Positions 1 to 8,127 of a stretch of DNA of 31,060 nucleotides are shown here, one piece after another. This DNA comes from an uncultured Agathobacter sp. (lineage in GTDB: Bacteria > Bacillota > Clostridia > Lachnospirales > Lachnospiraceae): contig CAKRKX010000018.1 of assembly GCA_934358675.1 (NCBI GenBank), positions 1-31,060 of the forward strand, in the 5' to 3' direction. Both the position numbers and the translations under genes were made by a program. Within the stretch, counting starts at the first letter, position 1, and every line of letters begins with the position of its first letter. The notes beneath the pieces are model-generated. The model was not told the DNA's origin. It ran no database searches and saw only the letters and a list, made by a program, of their open reading frames with translations.

Positions 1-35
1 GTGCTGAGTCCTCCTGCTAATACTACGATATCCAT
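1..35 (-). CDS. ddl: Probable D-alanine--D-alanine ligase, N-terminal codons only
   Basis: Only the first eleven codons and part of the twelfth are inside the window. They read MDIVVLAGGLS and then probably T. The (I/V)VLAGGxST opening is characteristic of the N-terminal strand and loop of D-Ala-D-Ala ligases, the ATP-grasp enzymes that make the dipeptide for peptidoglycan precursors. The ATG at 35-33 has a GAGGAG ribosome binding site about 9 bases upstream; the in-frame ATG at 44-42 abuts that site and is unlikely. A good promoter lies about 65 bases upstream. With so little sequence the family call rests on one motif; another ATP-grasp or nucleotidyl-type enzyme is possible. Confidence 0.55.
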   Translation of the reverse strand, partial: MDIVVLAGGLS

Positions 36-99
36 TCTTTGCATCTCCTCTATCTCATTTTCTATTATTTACCTACATATAAAAACATTTATGTATCCT

Positions 100-129
100 A
101 TTATAGCGACTCCACTTGCTCAAACACAA
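100..129 (-). promoter_or_regulatory. Sigma-A-type promoter for the left-edge ligase gene
   Basis: On the minus strand a perfect TATAAT (105-100) is preceded, 18 bases upstream, by TTGTGT (129-124). The -35 is weak (3 of 6). Orientation and position fit transcription of the partial gene at 1-35. Confidence 0.5.
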
Positions 130-186
130 GAGAAAGAATTTGTTTGCGCACTATTTTTGATATTTGTAGCACAAATTGTAAAAAGC

Positions 187-221
187 GCAAAAAAACGGAA
201 GCCGTCAGTTCCGCGGCTTCC
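187..221 (-). terminator. Rho-independent terminator after the 271-573 gene
   Basis: An 8-bp perfect stem, GGAAGCCG (197-204) with CGGCTTCC (214-221), is followed on the minus strand by a run of seven T (A-run at 189-195). It lies about 50 bases past the stop codon of the small gene at 271-573. Confidence 0.8.
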
Positions 222-270
222 TTTACACACAATTGTGAATTTGCACATTTTTCTTATTTTTTGTAAAAAC

Positions 271-573
271 CTAACCTTGTTTTTCCATGCAGCCTCCCAT
301 TTCTATCTGCCCGATCAATGTTGCCATCATGGAAAAAAGCTTTCTGCCACAGTAATTCTTCTCTGTCAGACAGCTTCCGTACTCATAAAGTGCCTCTTTT
401 AACTGTTCCGTCTCCGACAAGTCGATCTCATAGACCAGATGCCGGAGTATCAGTAAGCGTTTATCTCCCCATACGTCAAGCCAATTCGAAATCTCATTTA
501 AAAAACTTTCATCTGCCACTATCGCCCGAAAGTGTTTCTGTAACGTATTCTCACTGATACCTTCTTGCCTCAT
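271..573 (-). CDS. Small hypothetical protein, 100 aa
   Basis: I do not recognise this protein. The open frame extends to 720, but the start chosen is ATG 573-571, because it follows an AAAGGAGG ribosome binding site. The spacing to that site is short (3 bases). Upstream candidates lack such a site and run into the hpf terminator. The product is soluble, probably mostly helical and leucine- and glutamate-rich, with no signal peptide or membrane segment. Its C-terminal part has three cysteines (motif YGSCLTEKNYCG and a final GGCME). It has its own terminator downstream and is separated from hpf by another, so it is probably monocistronic. It could be a small regulatory protein, but nothing seen supports a specific role. 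Confidence 0.6.
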   Translation of the reverse strand: MRQEGISENTLQKHFRAIVADESFLNEISNWLDVWGDKRLLILRHLVYEIDLSETEQLKEALYEYGSCLTEKNYCGRKLFSMMATLIGQIEMGGCMEKQG

Positions 574-714
574 TATCCTCCTTTGCATCATCACAATTGC
601 GAGGGATCCGATTTCCCCGTCTCGTCTCTCTATCTCAAAAGATAGACTATTTTTTTGCAAAGTGCAAGACGCGATTCGCGTATAGAAAATGCATAAATAT
701 GTATCACTAAAATT

Positions 715-748
715 GTGCAAAAAAAACCGCAGACCCTAAGGTCTGCGG
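715..748 (-). terminator. Rho-independent terminator after hpf
   Basis: A perfect 9-bp stem, CCGCAGACC (727-735) with GGTCTGCGG (740-748), has a 4-base loop. On the minus strand it is followed by a run of at least eight T (A-run ending at 726). It lies about 20 bases past the hpf stop. Confidence 0.92.
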
Positions 749-767
749 CATCTTACATCGTCTTATC

Positions 768-1298
768 CTAGCACTCCGGCTCGATCAATCCGTATGTATT
801 TCCTTTTCTCTTGTATACGACATTCACTTCGTCTGTCTCTGCGTTGCGGAATACGAAGAAATCATGTCCTGTCAGTTCCATCTGGATGCAGGCATCTTCC
901 GGATACATTGGCTTCATACCGAATCTCTTGGTACGAACGATCTTGATCTCCTCATCATCGTCCACATCTGCCTCGATGAAATCTGCATTAAAGCTCTCTG
1001 CCACATTCATCTTCTTGGATGCGAGCTTTGTGCGGTACTTCTTGAGCTGACGCTCAATTACTTCCTCCACTAAATCAATGGAAACATACATATCGTTGCT
1101 GACCTGCTCAGAACGAATAACATGTCCCTTAATTGGAATCGTTACCTCAATTTTCTGGCGTTCCTTCTCCACACTCAATGTAACAAATACATCGGTATCC
1201 GCCGTAAAATATTTCTCAAGTTTTGCCAGGCGCTCCTCCACAGCAGCCTTAAGTCCCTCTGTAAGTTCAATATTTCTTCCGGTAATTGTGATTCTCAT
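768..1298 (-). CDS. hpf: Ribosome hibernation promoting factor, long form
   Basis: This 176-aa protein has the long-HPF layout. An N-terminal S30AE/RaiA domain (about 1-95, opening MRITITGRNIELTEGL) binds the 30S decoding region. A linker follows, then a C-terminal dimerisation domain (about 115-176, including MKPMYPEDACIQMELTGHDFFVF, shown here only as a landmark from its MKPM to its FFVF ends) that joins two ribosomes into 100S dimers in stationary phase. The longer frame begins with TTG at 1307, immediately touching the AAAGGGG site. The ATG at 1298 sits 9 bases after that site and gives the usual family start. It is monocistronic between its own promoter and terminator. Assignment is firm; the symbol could equally be given as raiA or yfiA. 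Confidence 0.95.
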   Translation of the reverse strand: MRITITGRNIELTEGLKAAVEERLAKLEKYFTADTDVFVTLSVEKERQKIEVTIPIKGHVIRSEQVSNDMYVSIDLVEEVIERQLKKYRTKLASKKMNVAESFNADFIEADVDDDEEIKIVRTKRFGMKPMYPEDACIQMELTGHDFFVFRNAETDEVNVVYKRKGNTYGLIEPEC

Positions 1299-1353
1299 GC
1301 TGTCCAACCCCTTTGCTGTGTATTTGATACGTCTTATCTTGTATCATGTGCTT

Positions 1354-1381
1354 ATTATATCATAATCAACAAAAAAAGCAA
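1354..1381 (-). promoter_or_regulatory. Promoter of hpf
   Basis: Minus-strand TATAAT (1359-1354) has TTGCTT (1381-1376) 16 bases upstream. The leader would be about 50 nt. No stationary-phase-specific element can be recognised. Confidence 0.6.
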
Positions 1382-1442
1382 CGAGTTTTCAGAAATTTTA
1401 TGCATCTTTAATATCTTTTTATAACTATTCAGAACACTTACC

Positions 1443-1480
1443 AAAAAAGCTGCCACCCATCGGTATGTGGGCAGCAGCTT
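1443..1480 (-). terminator. Terminator after the ABC-F gene
   Basis: AAGCTGC (near 1447-1453) can pair with GCAGCTT (1474-1480), with alternative inner pairing GCTGCC/GGCAGC. On the minus strand it is followed by a T-run (A-run 1443-1448). It lies directly after the ABC-F stop codon. Confidence 0.7.
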
Positions 1481-1487
1481 CCGATAC

Positions 1488-3458
1488 TTATATTTCCAGT
1501 TCTTCAAGTTCCTGTGACAATTTCTCCCAGTTGTCCATGTCCTCCATGATTTCTTCTTCTAATGCATCAATCTCTCCCTGGATCTCGGTCAGCTTGGAAT
1601 AGCTGGACTGGTACTCCGGACGGAGAAGTTCGGCTTTCAGTTCCTCGAGCTTTGCTTCCTTGGCTTCGAGTTCTTCTTCCGCCTTCTTTACTTTCTTCTC
1701 CAGCTTTGAACGCTCCTTGCCCGGATTGTAGTAAGCTTTCTTTCCGGTCGCCTCGCCCGCTGCCGGTGCAGCCTTTGTATTACCGCCGTTCTGGCTGATG
1801 AGTCCGCCTAGCGCAGCCGGAGACTTCCTATAGCCGTTGTCTTCCTCCGCCTCGCGGTCTAACTTCTCCTGATATTCCTCGTATCCGAACTGATATAAAT
1901 GCGTCGTTCCGTCCTCGAACACGAGCAGACGATCCGCTACCTTCTTCACAAAATATCGGTCGTGCGATACGAAGATCAGTGTTCCGGTGAAGTCCTTTAA
2001 CATGCTCTCAAGCGTCTCTTTGCCGACAATATCCATATGGTTTGTCGGCTCATCGAGGACAAGCACGTTCGGGCGTCTCTTTAAAATCTTACAGAGTGCA
2101 AGGCGCACCTTCTCTCCTCCGGAGAGCATATCAATATTTTTAAAGACATCATCTCCGCTGAACAGGAATGCACCAAGAGAATTGCGCACCTCGGTCTCCG
2201 TCAGGTTCGGAAACTCGTCCCAGTAATCGTCAAGCACGGTCTTGCTGCTCGAATACATCGCCATCTGCTGGTCAAAATATCCGATCTGCACATTCGTACC
2301 GAACCGGTACTCGCCGGAAAGTGCCGGAAGCCGGTTTACAAGGGTCTTAAGCAATGTCGATTTTCCCAATCCGTTGCCACCGAGGATGCCGAGTTTTTCA
2401 CCCTTTTTCAGATCAAAATTCACCGTAGAAAGCGGATGGTCGTATCCGATCGCAAGGTTCGATACCATCAGCACATCGTTTCCGGTCTCGGTCTGCGGCT
2501 GGAAATTCGCATGGAAGGTCTTCGTGTCAAAGCGATCCGGCGCCTCGATCTTCACCATATGCTCGATCGCCTTCTCCTTGGAATGTGCCATCGACACTTT
2601 CGTCGGCTTGTTCTTAAAGCGGTCGACCATACGCTGCAGGCGCGCGATCTCCTTCTGCTGCGCGTTGTAATCCTTCATGAGCTTGCGGTAATTTTCCTTC
2701 TTGCGCTCCATGAAGTTTGTATAATTGCCCGGATAGCGTGTTGCCGTACCGTACTCGATCTCGTAGACCACATCGACGATATTGTCGAGGAACATTCGGT
2801 CATGGGATACAACAACGACTGCCTTCGGATAACTCTTGAGATAACTCTCAAGCCACTCGATCGTTGTGATATCAAGGTGGTTCGTCGGCTCGTCAAGAAG
2901 CAGGATGTCCGGCTTGCTTAAAAGAAGCTTGATAAAAGCGATCTTCGTCTGCTGACCTCCGGAAAACTCAGAAAGAGGCTTCTTTCGCTCCTCCTCCGAG
3001 AATCCGAACTTGCGGATCAGGACATCGTACTCTTTCTCAAAGTAATAGCCGCCGTCCTCCTTGAACTTTTCCTCCATCGCCGTGTAGCGCGCCACCTGCT
3101 CCTCGGAATAATCCGTCTCAAGTGCCGCTGCTGCCTCTTCGAGTTCGCGCTTGCGCTGCTCCATCGGTGCAAAGACTTTTCGCACTTCCTGCTCGAGCGT
3201 GATGGAAGGATCGTCAAAAGCGATCTGGCGCAGATAACCGATCTGCGGATTGCCTGCCTTTGCGATAAAGACGTCCGTATCACTTTCGCCTTTGTCCAGA
3301 TCAACCTCTCCGTTGATCAGCTTGAGGAGCGTGGTCTTGCCGCATCCGTTACGACCGACCACGGCGATCTTCTCCGTATTTCTTATTTCGAAATTGATAT
3401 CGTGCAGGATGACGTCGTCCGCAAATGCGACGGCGCCATGACTAATCTGATATAACAT
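1488..3458 (-). CDS. ABC-F family ATPase (ribosome-associated type)
   Basis: This 656-aa protein has two ATP-binding cassettes and no membrane segment, the ABC-F layout. Cassette 1 has Walker A GRNGCGKT (residues 35-42), signature FSGGQQ and Walker B LLLDEPTNHLD. Cassette 2 has GGNGLGKST (near 360), LSGGEKVRLAL and VLVLDEPTNHMD. The inter-domain linker is rich in basic residues, as in the P-site-tRNA interaction arm. The C-terminal about 75 residues are a charged coiled coil, as in Uup- and YdiF-like members. Such proteins bind the ribosomal E site, assist stalled translation or give antibiotic protection. The length and C-terminal arm suggest a housekeeping YdiF/Uup-like member rather than a resistance protein, but this is inference. 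AAGGAG lies 5 bases before the ATG. The gene follows the DUF815 gene by 39 bases with no terminator, so the two are probably cotranscribed. Confidence 0.93.
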   Translation of the reverse strand: MLYQISHGAVAFADDVILHDINFEIRNTEKIAVVGRNGCGKTTLLKLINGEVDLDKGESDTDVFIAKAGNPQIGYLRQIAFDDPSITLEQEVRKVFAPMEQRKRELEEAAAALETDYSEEQVARYTAMEEKFKEDGGYYFEKEYDVLIRKFGFSEEERKKPLSEFSGGQQTKIAFIKLLLSKPDILLLDEPTNHLDITTIEWLESYLKSYPKAVVVVSHDRMFLDNIVDVVYEIEYGTATRYPGNYTNFMERKKENYRKLMKDYNAQQKEIARLQRMVDRFKNKPTKVSMAHSKEKAIEHMVKIEAPDRFDTKTFHANFQPQTETGNDVLMVSNLAIGYDHPLSTVNFDLKKGEKLGILGGNGLGKSTLLKTLVNRLPALSGEYRFGTNVQIGYFDQQMAMYSSSKTVLDDYWDEFPNLTETEVRNSLGAFLFSGDDVFKNIDMLSGGEKVRLALCKILKRRPNVLVLDEPTNHMDIVGKETLESMLKDFTGTLIFVSHDRYFVKKVADRLLVFEDGTTHLYQFGYEEYQEKLDREAEEDNGYRKSPAALGGLISQNGGNTKAAPAAGEATGKKAYYNPGKERSKLEKKVKKAEEELEAKEAKLEELKAELLRPEYQSSYSKLTEIQGEIDALEEEIMEDMDNWEKLSQELEELEI

Positions 3459-3497
3459 GATTTCTCCTTGATGATTGTTTTTGAATTCAGCAAATCA

Positions 3498-4814
3498 TTA
3501 CTGAAAGGCTTCTTTCTGAGAAGCGAGGTAGTTAACAAACTGCTCCGCCGTACGTCCGGAGATGCCCCCGTGGGAAAGTTCCCACTTGTTTGCCTCCAGT
3601 TTTAGGCGCTCGTCGTCCATCGTAACACCGGCGCGTCTCGCCAGATTGATCACGATGTCGAAGTACTCCTTCTGCGACGGTTTGGAGTAATTGATCGTGA
3701 CACCGAAACGGTTGACCAGAGAAAGCTTCTCCTCCACCGTGTCGGAATGGTGACGATCGTTCGAATTATCCTGATCGTTGCGGTCATTCCAGCTCTCCTT
3801 GATCAGATGTCTGCGGTTCGATGTCGCATAGATCAAGATGTTCTCCGGCTTGGTCTCCACACCGCCCTCGATGACAGCCTTTAAAAACTTGTACTCGATC
3901 TCAAATTCCTCAAATGAGAGATCATCCATATAAATAATGAACTTATAGTTACGATTCTTGATGTCCGCGATAATCGTAGAGAGGTACTTAAACTGATGCT
4001 TGTAGATCTCGATCATGCGCAGACCGTCTTTGTAATACTGGTTGACGATTGCCTTGATACTGGTCGATTTGCCGGTTCCGCTGTCACCAAAAAGCAATAC
4101 GTTGTTGGCTTTCTTGCCCTGCACGAACGCCTCGGTGTTGTCCACAAGCTTTTTCTTCTGAATCTCATATCCGACAAGATCATCGAGCATAACGGTATCC
4201 ATGTTGTTGATCGCACGGAACTCGATGCCGCCCTCCGGTTTCTCATCAATACGGAATGCCTTATTGAGTCCGAACATGCCCACACCGTAATCCTTGTAAA
4301 ATCCGGTGATGCCGTCGAAGAATTCCTTCTCATCCTTCGCCGCCTCGAGTGTCTTGCTGAGTGCGCGCACCTTCTCGCTCACGTTCTTATTGTACATGAG
4401 ATCCTTCTTGTGGATCGCTTTATAATCGGAGATCTGACTGAAGCAACTGATTCCGAGATCTCTTTCGATCGGTCCGAAATCATAATCAAACAGTTCCTTG
4501 AAAATGCGGAAATCATTCTGTACCAGCGCATTCACGCTGCCCTCGCTCGCGCCGACCTTCTCACAGGTCATGCTGAACGGATTCTCGCTCATCATCAAAA
4601 AGAAAGTCAGGTAATTGTGCCACAGATTATCGTCAAATCCGTAATCGGTCGCCACTTTAAGGATACGCTTTACCTGCACATTGATATCTCTGACGAGGCC
4701 GGTCTTGTTGTATTCGCCCGTCTCGTATTTTCCGAAAATCTCTCCCATCTGATAGAGGATACAATCCTCATCCAGATCTCCATACATCAGTAATTGTGAA
4801 ATTTCCTGATACAT
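3498..4814 (-). CDS. DUF815-family AAA-type ATPase
   Basis: This 438-aa soluble protein has a P-loop GDSGTGKST near residue 245, embedded in LLFGDSGTGKSTSIKAI. A Walker B-like IIYMDDLSFEEFE follows, then an ILIYATSNRRHLI sensor region and a C-terminal part ending in an SGRTAEQFVNYLAS helix. This matches the DUF815 (PF05673) ATPases, which are AAA+-like but of unknown biological function. The N-terminal about 200 residues are helical and carry no motif I recognise. The ribosome binding site is mediocre (AGAGG, about 8 bases from ATG). A promoter (TTGCAT/CATAAT) lies about 95 bases upstream, and the ABC-F gene follows closely. A nucleotide-dependent remodelling role is plausible; no substrate can be named. 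Confidence 0.88.
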   Translation of the reverse strand: MYQEISQLLMYGDLDEDCILYQMGEIFGKYETGEYNKTGLVRDINVQVKRILKVATDYGFDDNLWHNYLTFFLMMSENPFSMTCEKVGASEGSVNALVQNDFRIFKELFDYDFGPIERDLGISCFSQISDYKAIHKKDLMYNKNVSEKVRALSKTLEAAKDEKEFFDGITGFYKDYGVGMFGLNKAFRIDEKPEGGIEFRAINNMDTVMLDDLVGYEIQKKKLVDNTEAFVQGKKANNVLLFGDSGTGKSTSIKAIVNQYYKDGLRMIEIYKHQFKYLSTIIADIKNRNYKFIIYMDDLSFEEFEIEYKFLKAVIEGGVETKPENILIYATSNRRHLIKESWNDRNDQDNSNDRHHSDTVEEKLSLVNRFGVTINYSKPSQKEYFDIVINLARRAGVTMDDERLKLEANKWELSHGGISGRTAEQFVNYLASQKEAFQ

Positions 4815-4905
4815 TTTATCGCCTCTTTCTTCCTATGTATTCTTTATTTCCGCACGCCTTCGGTCAAAAAGGCTCACAGAATCACTCATCGTTGCTATCT
4901 TTTCG

Positions 4906-4934
4906 ATTATGCCACACAAATTTGAGATATGCAA
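4906..4934 (-). promoter_or_regulatory. Promoter of the DUF815/ABC-F unit
   Basis: Minus-strand TTGCAT (4934-4929), 17 bases, then CATAAT (4911-4906, 5 of 6 matches). The predicted leader is about 85 nt. The intervening sequence shows no further structure. Confidence 0.5.
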
Positions 4935-4968
4935 GTTTGATACCATCGGCATGTTCATGATAACGTCA

Positions 4969-5003
4969 AAAGTGCTCCGCGGTATCTTTCCGCGAAGCAC
5001 TTT
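4969..5003 (-). terminator. Terminator at the end of the four-gene surface-protein operon
   Basis: AAAGTGCT (4969-4976) pairs with AGCACTTT (4996-5003), and inner CGCGG (4978-4982) pairs with CCGCG (4990-4994). The T-run on the minus side is short (TTTT), so efficiency is uncertain. It lies about 30 bases past the stop of the last paralog. Confidence 0.65.
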
Positions 5004-5033
5004 GTGTTATATGCTCTTTCCGGTACATTTGCT

Positions 5034-6557
5034 TTAGTCATATTGCTGTGCGGTAAATACAAATTTCTGCGTACTGCTGCCGCTCTTTGGTGCAAAGATC
5101 AAATGTGCACCGCTGACCGCCTGACCATCCTTAATATCCAGATACAATCCGTCTCCGTTTATAATGCATACGGTTCCGTCATTATTGTATTGAAAGCGCA
5201 TTTTCTCGGCTTCATACTCTCTGTAATCCTGATACACCTTCTGCGTCGTTCCGTTCAGTGTTTTCTGCGACCACACATTGGTAATTATTGTGAAACCATT
5301 GACATTATACAACACAAACTTTTGATTCTTATTACCGGCCTTCTTTTCATATAATCCGATCTCCGCACCGCTTGCATCCGACCATTCCCAATCATCCAGG
5401 CAAACGTTTGGATTATCTGCCGGCGAAATCGTATACACAATATCGTTATAATAATAATCATCACCGGTGAGCAGATAATCCTTCTTCTGCACCATTTTAT
5501 ATGCCCGGTAAAATCTGCGTATCGCTTGTTCTCTCGAAAGAGACACTTCCTCTGAGTTATACAGACTTACATAATCGTAAATCTTTGATTTCTTTGTAAT
5601 GCTGAGCAACTTTTTGATCACTGTATTATATTGGGCGTATGACACCTTTTTGTCCGGCTGAAACTTCTTACTTGCAGTGGATTTTATAACTCCAAGCTGA
5701 TAAGCCATAATGACATAAGAATCCTTCGTATCAGTATACGGAGACTTCTTGCTCTGCTTCGGCAGCTTATGACCGGTTGCCTTATACCAGTTGACCGCAA
5801 GTCTGCAAAATTCCTTCTTTGTTAATTCTTTGTCGTAATCTTTCAAAATCCCGTCGAACGTCAACTTTGCCTTTTTGGCCTGCTTCACATCCTGCTGACT
5901 TCTGAGACTCAGATATCCCAGATAAGCATCAGCATAATTAAGGCAATCCTTTTGAATATATCCGACATAATCAGACTTCCACAATACCTCCGCCCATTTC
6001 GAGTTGTAATTTGCATTGATAACCTGCATCGTATCTCCCACACAGACCGCTCCGATGCAATTCTTATCGGATACTTTCGGCTTTGCATAGACATAATAAT
6101 AATGCAGAGGATCCATCACATTTCCCACCACAGCATCCTTTTTTGCCTTAACTTTCTTTCCTTTTAACTCCCTGTTCTGCTTTGTTAAATACGCATCGAC
6201 CAATGCAGTGTCTTTCAGATCCAAAATATTGTTGGAATAAGCCGACCATACTCTTCCCTCATAGTACACGCGGTAGAGTTGCTTTCCCTCACAGGTGGAT
6301 CTGCTGTCTATGACATAAACCGTCTCTCCTTCCGGAATGCCCAGCGAGGTACTTGGAAAACTTACTCCTCCCTTTCCGGCTTTTCCATACGCTTTAATCA
6401 TCTCCCATCCATTCAGATCAACCAGATCAGTGGTAAAACTTGCAGCTGACGAAGCCGCCTGTACATTCTCCGGCAGAATGGTCACGAGCATCGCAAGCAC
6501 CAGCATCAGACAGATTGCGGTTCGTAAATGCAATCTCTTTCGCATAAATTCTCTCAT
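5034..6557 (-). CDS. Secreted SH3-like/SLH-like/ricin-type surface protein, paralog 1
   Basis: This 507-aa exported protein is last of four tandem paralogs. A signal peptide (about 1-35, hydrophobic core CLMLVLAMLVTILP, cut near VQA) is followed by two SH3-like modules. The first is near 70-115 (GETVYVIDSRST...YRVYYEGRVW); the second is near 135-200 (YYVYAKPKV...WAEVLWKSDYVGYIQ). Then come SLH-like half and full repeats near 225-320 (ELTKKEFCRLAVNWYKATG, then TDTKDSYVIMAYQLGVIK) and a C-terminal ricin-type beta-trefoil from about 365 (YTISPADNPNVCLD, NQKFVLYN, GDGLYLDI, final SGSSTQKFVF). Start: the upstream in-frame TTG (6572) overlaps the GGAGG itself, so ATG 6557, 8 bases after GGAGG, is preferred. 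Known family trends suggest glycan binding at the cell surface; no catalytic motif is visible. Domain calls are by eye. Confidence 0.82.
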   Translation of the reverse strand: MREFMRKRLHLRTAICLMLVLAMLVTILPENVQAASSAASFTTDLVDLNGWEMIKAYGKAGKGGVSFPSTSLGIPEGETVYVIDSRSTCEGKQLYRVYYEGRVWSAYSNNILDLKDTALVDAYLTKQNRELKGKKVKAKKDAVVGNVMDPLHYYYVYAKPKVSDKNCIGAVCVGDTMQVINANYNSKWAEVLWKSDYVGYIQKDCLNYADAYLGYLSLRSQQDVKQAKKAKLTFDGILKDYDKELTKKEFCRLAVNWYKATGHKLPKQSKKSPYTDTKDSYVIMAYQLGVIKSTASKKFQPDKKVSYAQYNTVIKKLLSITKKSKIYDYVSLYNSEEVSLSREQAIRRFYRAYKMVQKKDYLLTGDDYYYNDIVYTISPADNPNVCLDDWEWSDASGAEIGLYEKKAGNKNQKFVLYNVNGFTIITNVWSQKTLNGTTQKVYQDYREYEAEKMRFQYNNDGTVCIINGDGLYLDIKDGQAVSGAHLIFAPKSGSSTQKFVFTAQQYD

Positions 6558-6587
6558 ACACTGTTCCTCCAATTTCTACGTGTTATT

Positions 6588-8114
6588 TTAAAGATGTAAA
6601 TTAAATACGAATTTCTGCGTACTGCTGCCTGACTGTTGCGCCCAGATCAGCTCTCCGCCGCTCTTCGCAACACCACCTTTGACGTCCAGATACAATCCGT
6701 TTCCATTGATGATGCTGACGGTTCCATCAGAATTGTATTTAAAGCTCAGCTTCTGACAGTCATATCCGATGGCCTCCTGATAGACCCCATTGTCCGTTCC
6801 GGTCAGCGCTTTCCCTGAATTTACATTGTAAATCAGCGTGAAGCCGTGGATTTCCTTTATTCGGAACTGCTGATTTTTGTCATCATTCTTTTCCCACAGT
6901 CCGATCGGAGCCCCCCGGTCCGTGCTTTTGTCATAGACATCCAGACAGAGCTTCGGATTGTCTGCCGGAGAAATGGTATATACGATCGAATAATCAGGGT
7001 CATAGAAATCATTCACCAGATAATCCGTCTTTTGAAGCATCCGGTAGGCATTGTAAAATCCAACCAGCGCACACTCTCTTGTAATGCCGGCTCTGGAATA
7101 TGAGTCTAACGTATGTGCATTCAAGACACCGAAGATCTCCGACGGTGCCCCCGCAACGCGCAGCAGTCGTTTGACCAGAGTATCAAACTGATCACCCAGC
7201 AGTTCTTCGTTCGGTTTGAACTTCTTATTTTTAGTGCTCTTCACGATCCCCAGCTGATATGCCATGATGACATACGGATCCTTTGTATCGATAAACGGCG
7301 ATTTCTTACTCTGTTTCGGCAGCTTATGGCCGGTTGCCTTGTACCAGTTCACGGCAAGCCTGCAGAAATCTTTTTTCTTTATCCAGCTGTCATAGGCACC
7401 GGGTTTTATAACGCCTTTTGCCAGCCCCAGTTTCTTTGCCTGTTTGATGGATGTCTGCGTGTTTCTTGTTGCACCGCTCAGATAGGAATCGGCATGATTG
7501 AGGTAAGCTCTCTGGACATATCCGACACATTGACCGAACAAAATCTCCGCCCACTTCGCGTTGTAGTTTTCCTTTATGATATCTACCGCTCCGCCTGCTG
7601 CATATACACCGATCACGTTCCCGTCTGTTACCTTGGGATTGGCATAGACATAATAGTATTTCAGCGGCTCTGTGATCTTGCCTGCCAAAACGGTCTTTTT
7701 CACTTTCACCGTTTGACCCTTGACTGTCTCTCTGGCCCACTTTTCCGTATATGCCGAATTAAATTTCGTAGCTTTCAGATCTACGATATCCTTGGCATTG
7801 ACCGACCACATTCTTCCTTTCCAGAACACGCTGTAGATATACATACCGTTACAGGTGTTTCTTTCATACATCAGATAGACAATCTCTCCCTCCGGGATGG
7901 TCAGCACGGTATTCAAAATCCCCGCTCCACCCGGTCCTACCTTTCCATAGGTCTGAAACGACGCTATGGACTCCAGCTGCGCAAAGTCCGTCGTGAGTCC
8001 CGGCGTATACACTGCCGCCTGCACGTTCTCCGGCAGGATGGTCGCGAGCATCGCAAGCACCAGCATCAGACAGATTGTGGTTCTTAAAGATCGCTTTTTA
8101 TTCTTTTCTCTCAT
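6588..8114 (-). CDS. Secreted SH3-like/SLH-like/ricin-type surface protein, paralog 2
   Basis: This 508-aa paralog has the same order of parts. The signal peptide carries the shared RSLRTTICLMLVLAMLATI stretch, followed by SH3-like modules near 70-115 and 140-205 (YYVYANPKVTDGN, KWAEILFGQCVGYVQ). An SLH-like region spans about 230-330 (KKDFCRLAVNWYKATGHKLP, DTKDPYVIMAYQLGIVKS). The ricin-type trefoil starts from about 375 (YTISPADNPKLCLD, NQQFRIKEIHGF, GNGLYLDVKGG, SGSSTQKFVF). The frame is open to 8195, inside paralog 3, but the ATG at 8114 follows GAGGGAG and gives a signal peptide starting like its siblings, so it is chosen. It begins 13 bases after the stop of paralog 3 and ends 30 bases before paralog 1, so translation of the set is closely linked. 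Confidence 0.82.
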   Translation of the reverse strand: MREKNKKRSLRTTICLMLVLAMLATILPENVQAAVYTPGLTTDFAQLESIASFQTYGKVGPGGAGILNTVLTIPEGEIVYLMYERNTCNGMYIYSVFWKGRMWSVNAKDIVDLKATKFNSAYTEKWARETVKGQTVKVKKTVLAGKITEPLKYYYVYANPKVTDGNVIGVYAAGGAVDIIKENYNAKWAEILFGQCVGYVQRAYLNHADSYLSGATRNTQTSIKQAKKLGLAKGVIKPGAYDSWIKKKDFCRLAVNWYKATGHKLPKQSKKSPFIDTKDPYVIMAYQLGIVKSTKNKKFKPNEELLGDQFDTLVKRLLRVAGAPSEIFGVLNAHTLDSYSRAGITRECALVGFYNAYRMLQKTDYLVNDFYDPDYSIVYTISPADNPKLCLDVYDKSTDRGAPIGLWEKNDDKNQQFRIKEIHGFTLIYNVNSGKALTGTDNGVYQEAIGYDCQKLSFKYNSDGTVSIINGNGLYLDVKGGVAKSGGELIWAQQSGSSTQKFVFNLHL

Positions 8115-8127
8115 ATTTCTCCCTCTC

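Noticed and set aside
1..402. 133-codon plus-strand open frame at the left edge
   Set aside because: It runs antisense through the ligase start, a promoter and a terminator, and has no ribosome binding site or recognisable sequence.
3996..4793. 265-codon plus-strand open frame
   Set aside because: It is antisense to the DUF815 gene, whose P-loop and other motifs are clear.
7113..8087. 324-codon plus-strand open frame
   Set aside because: It is antisense to paralog 2. The protein has cysteine- and arginine-rich composition typical of a shadow frame, and similar shadows appear opposite the other paralogs.
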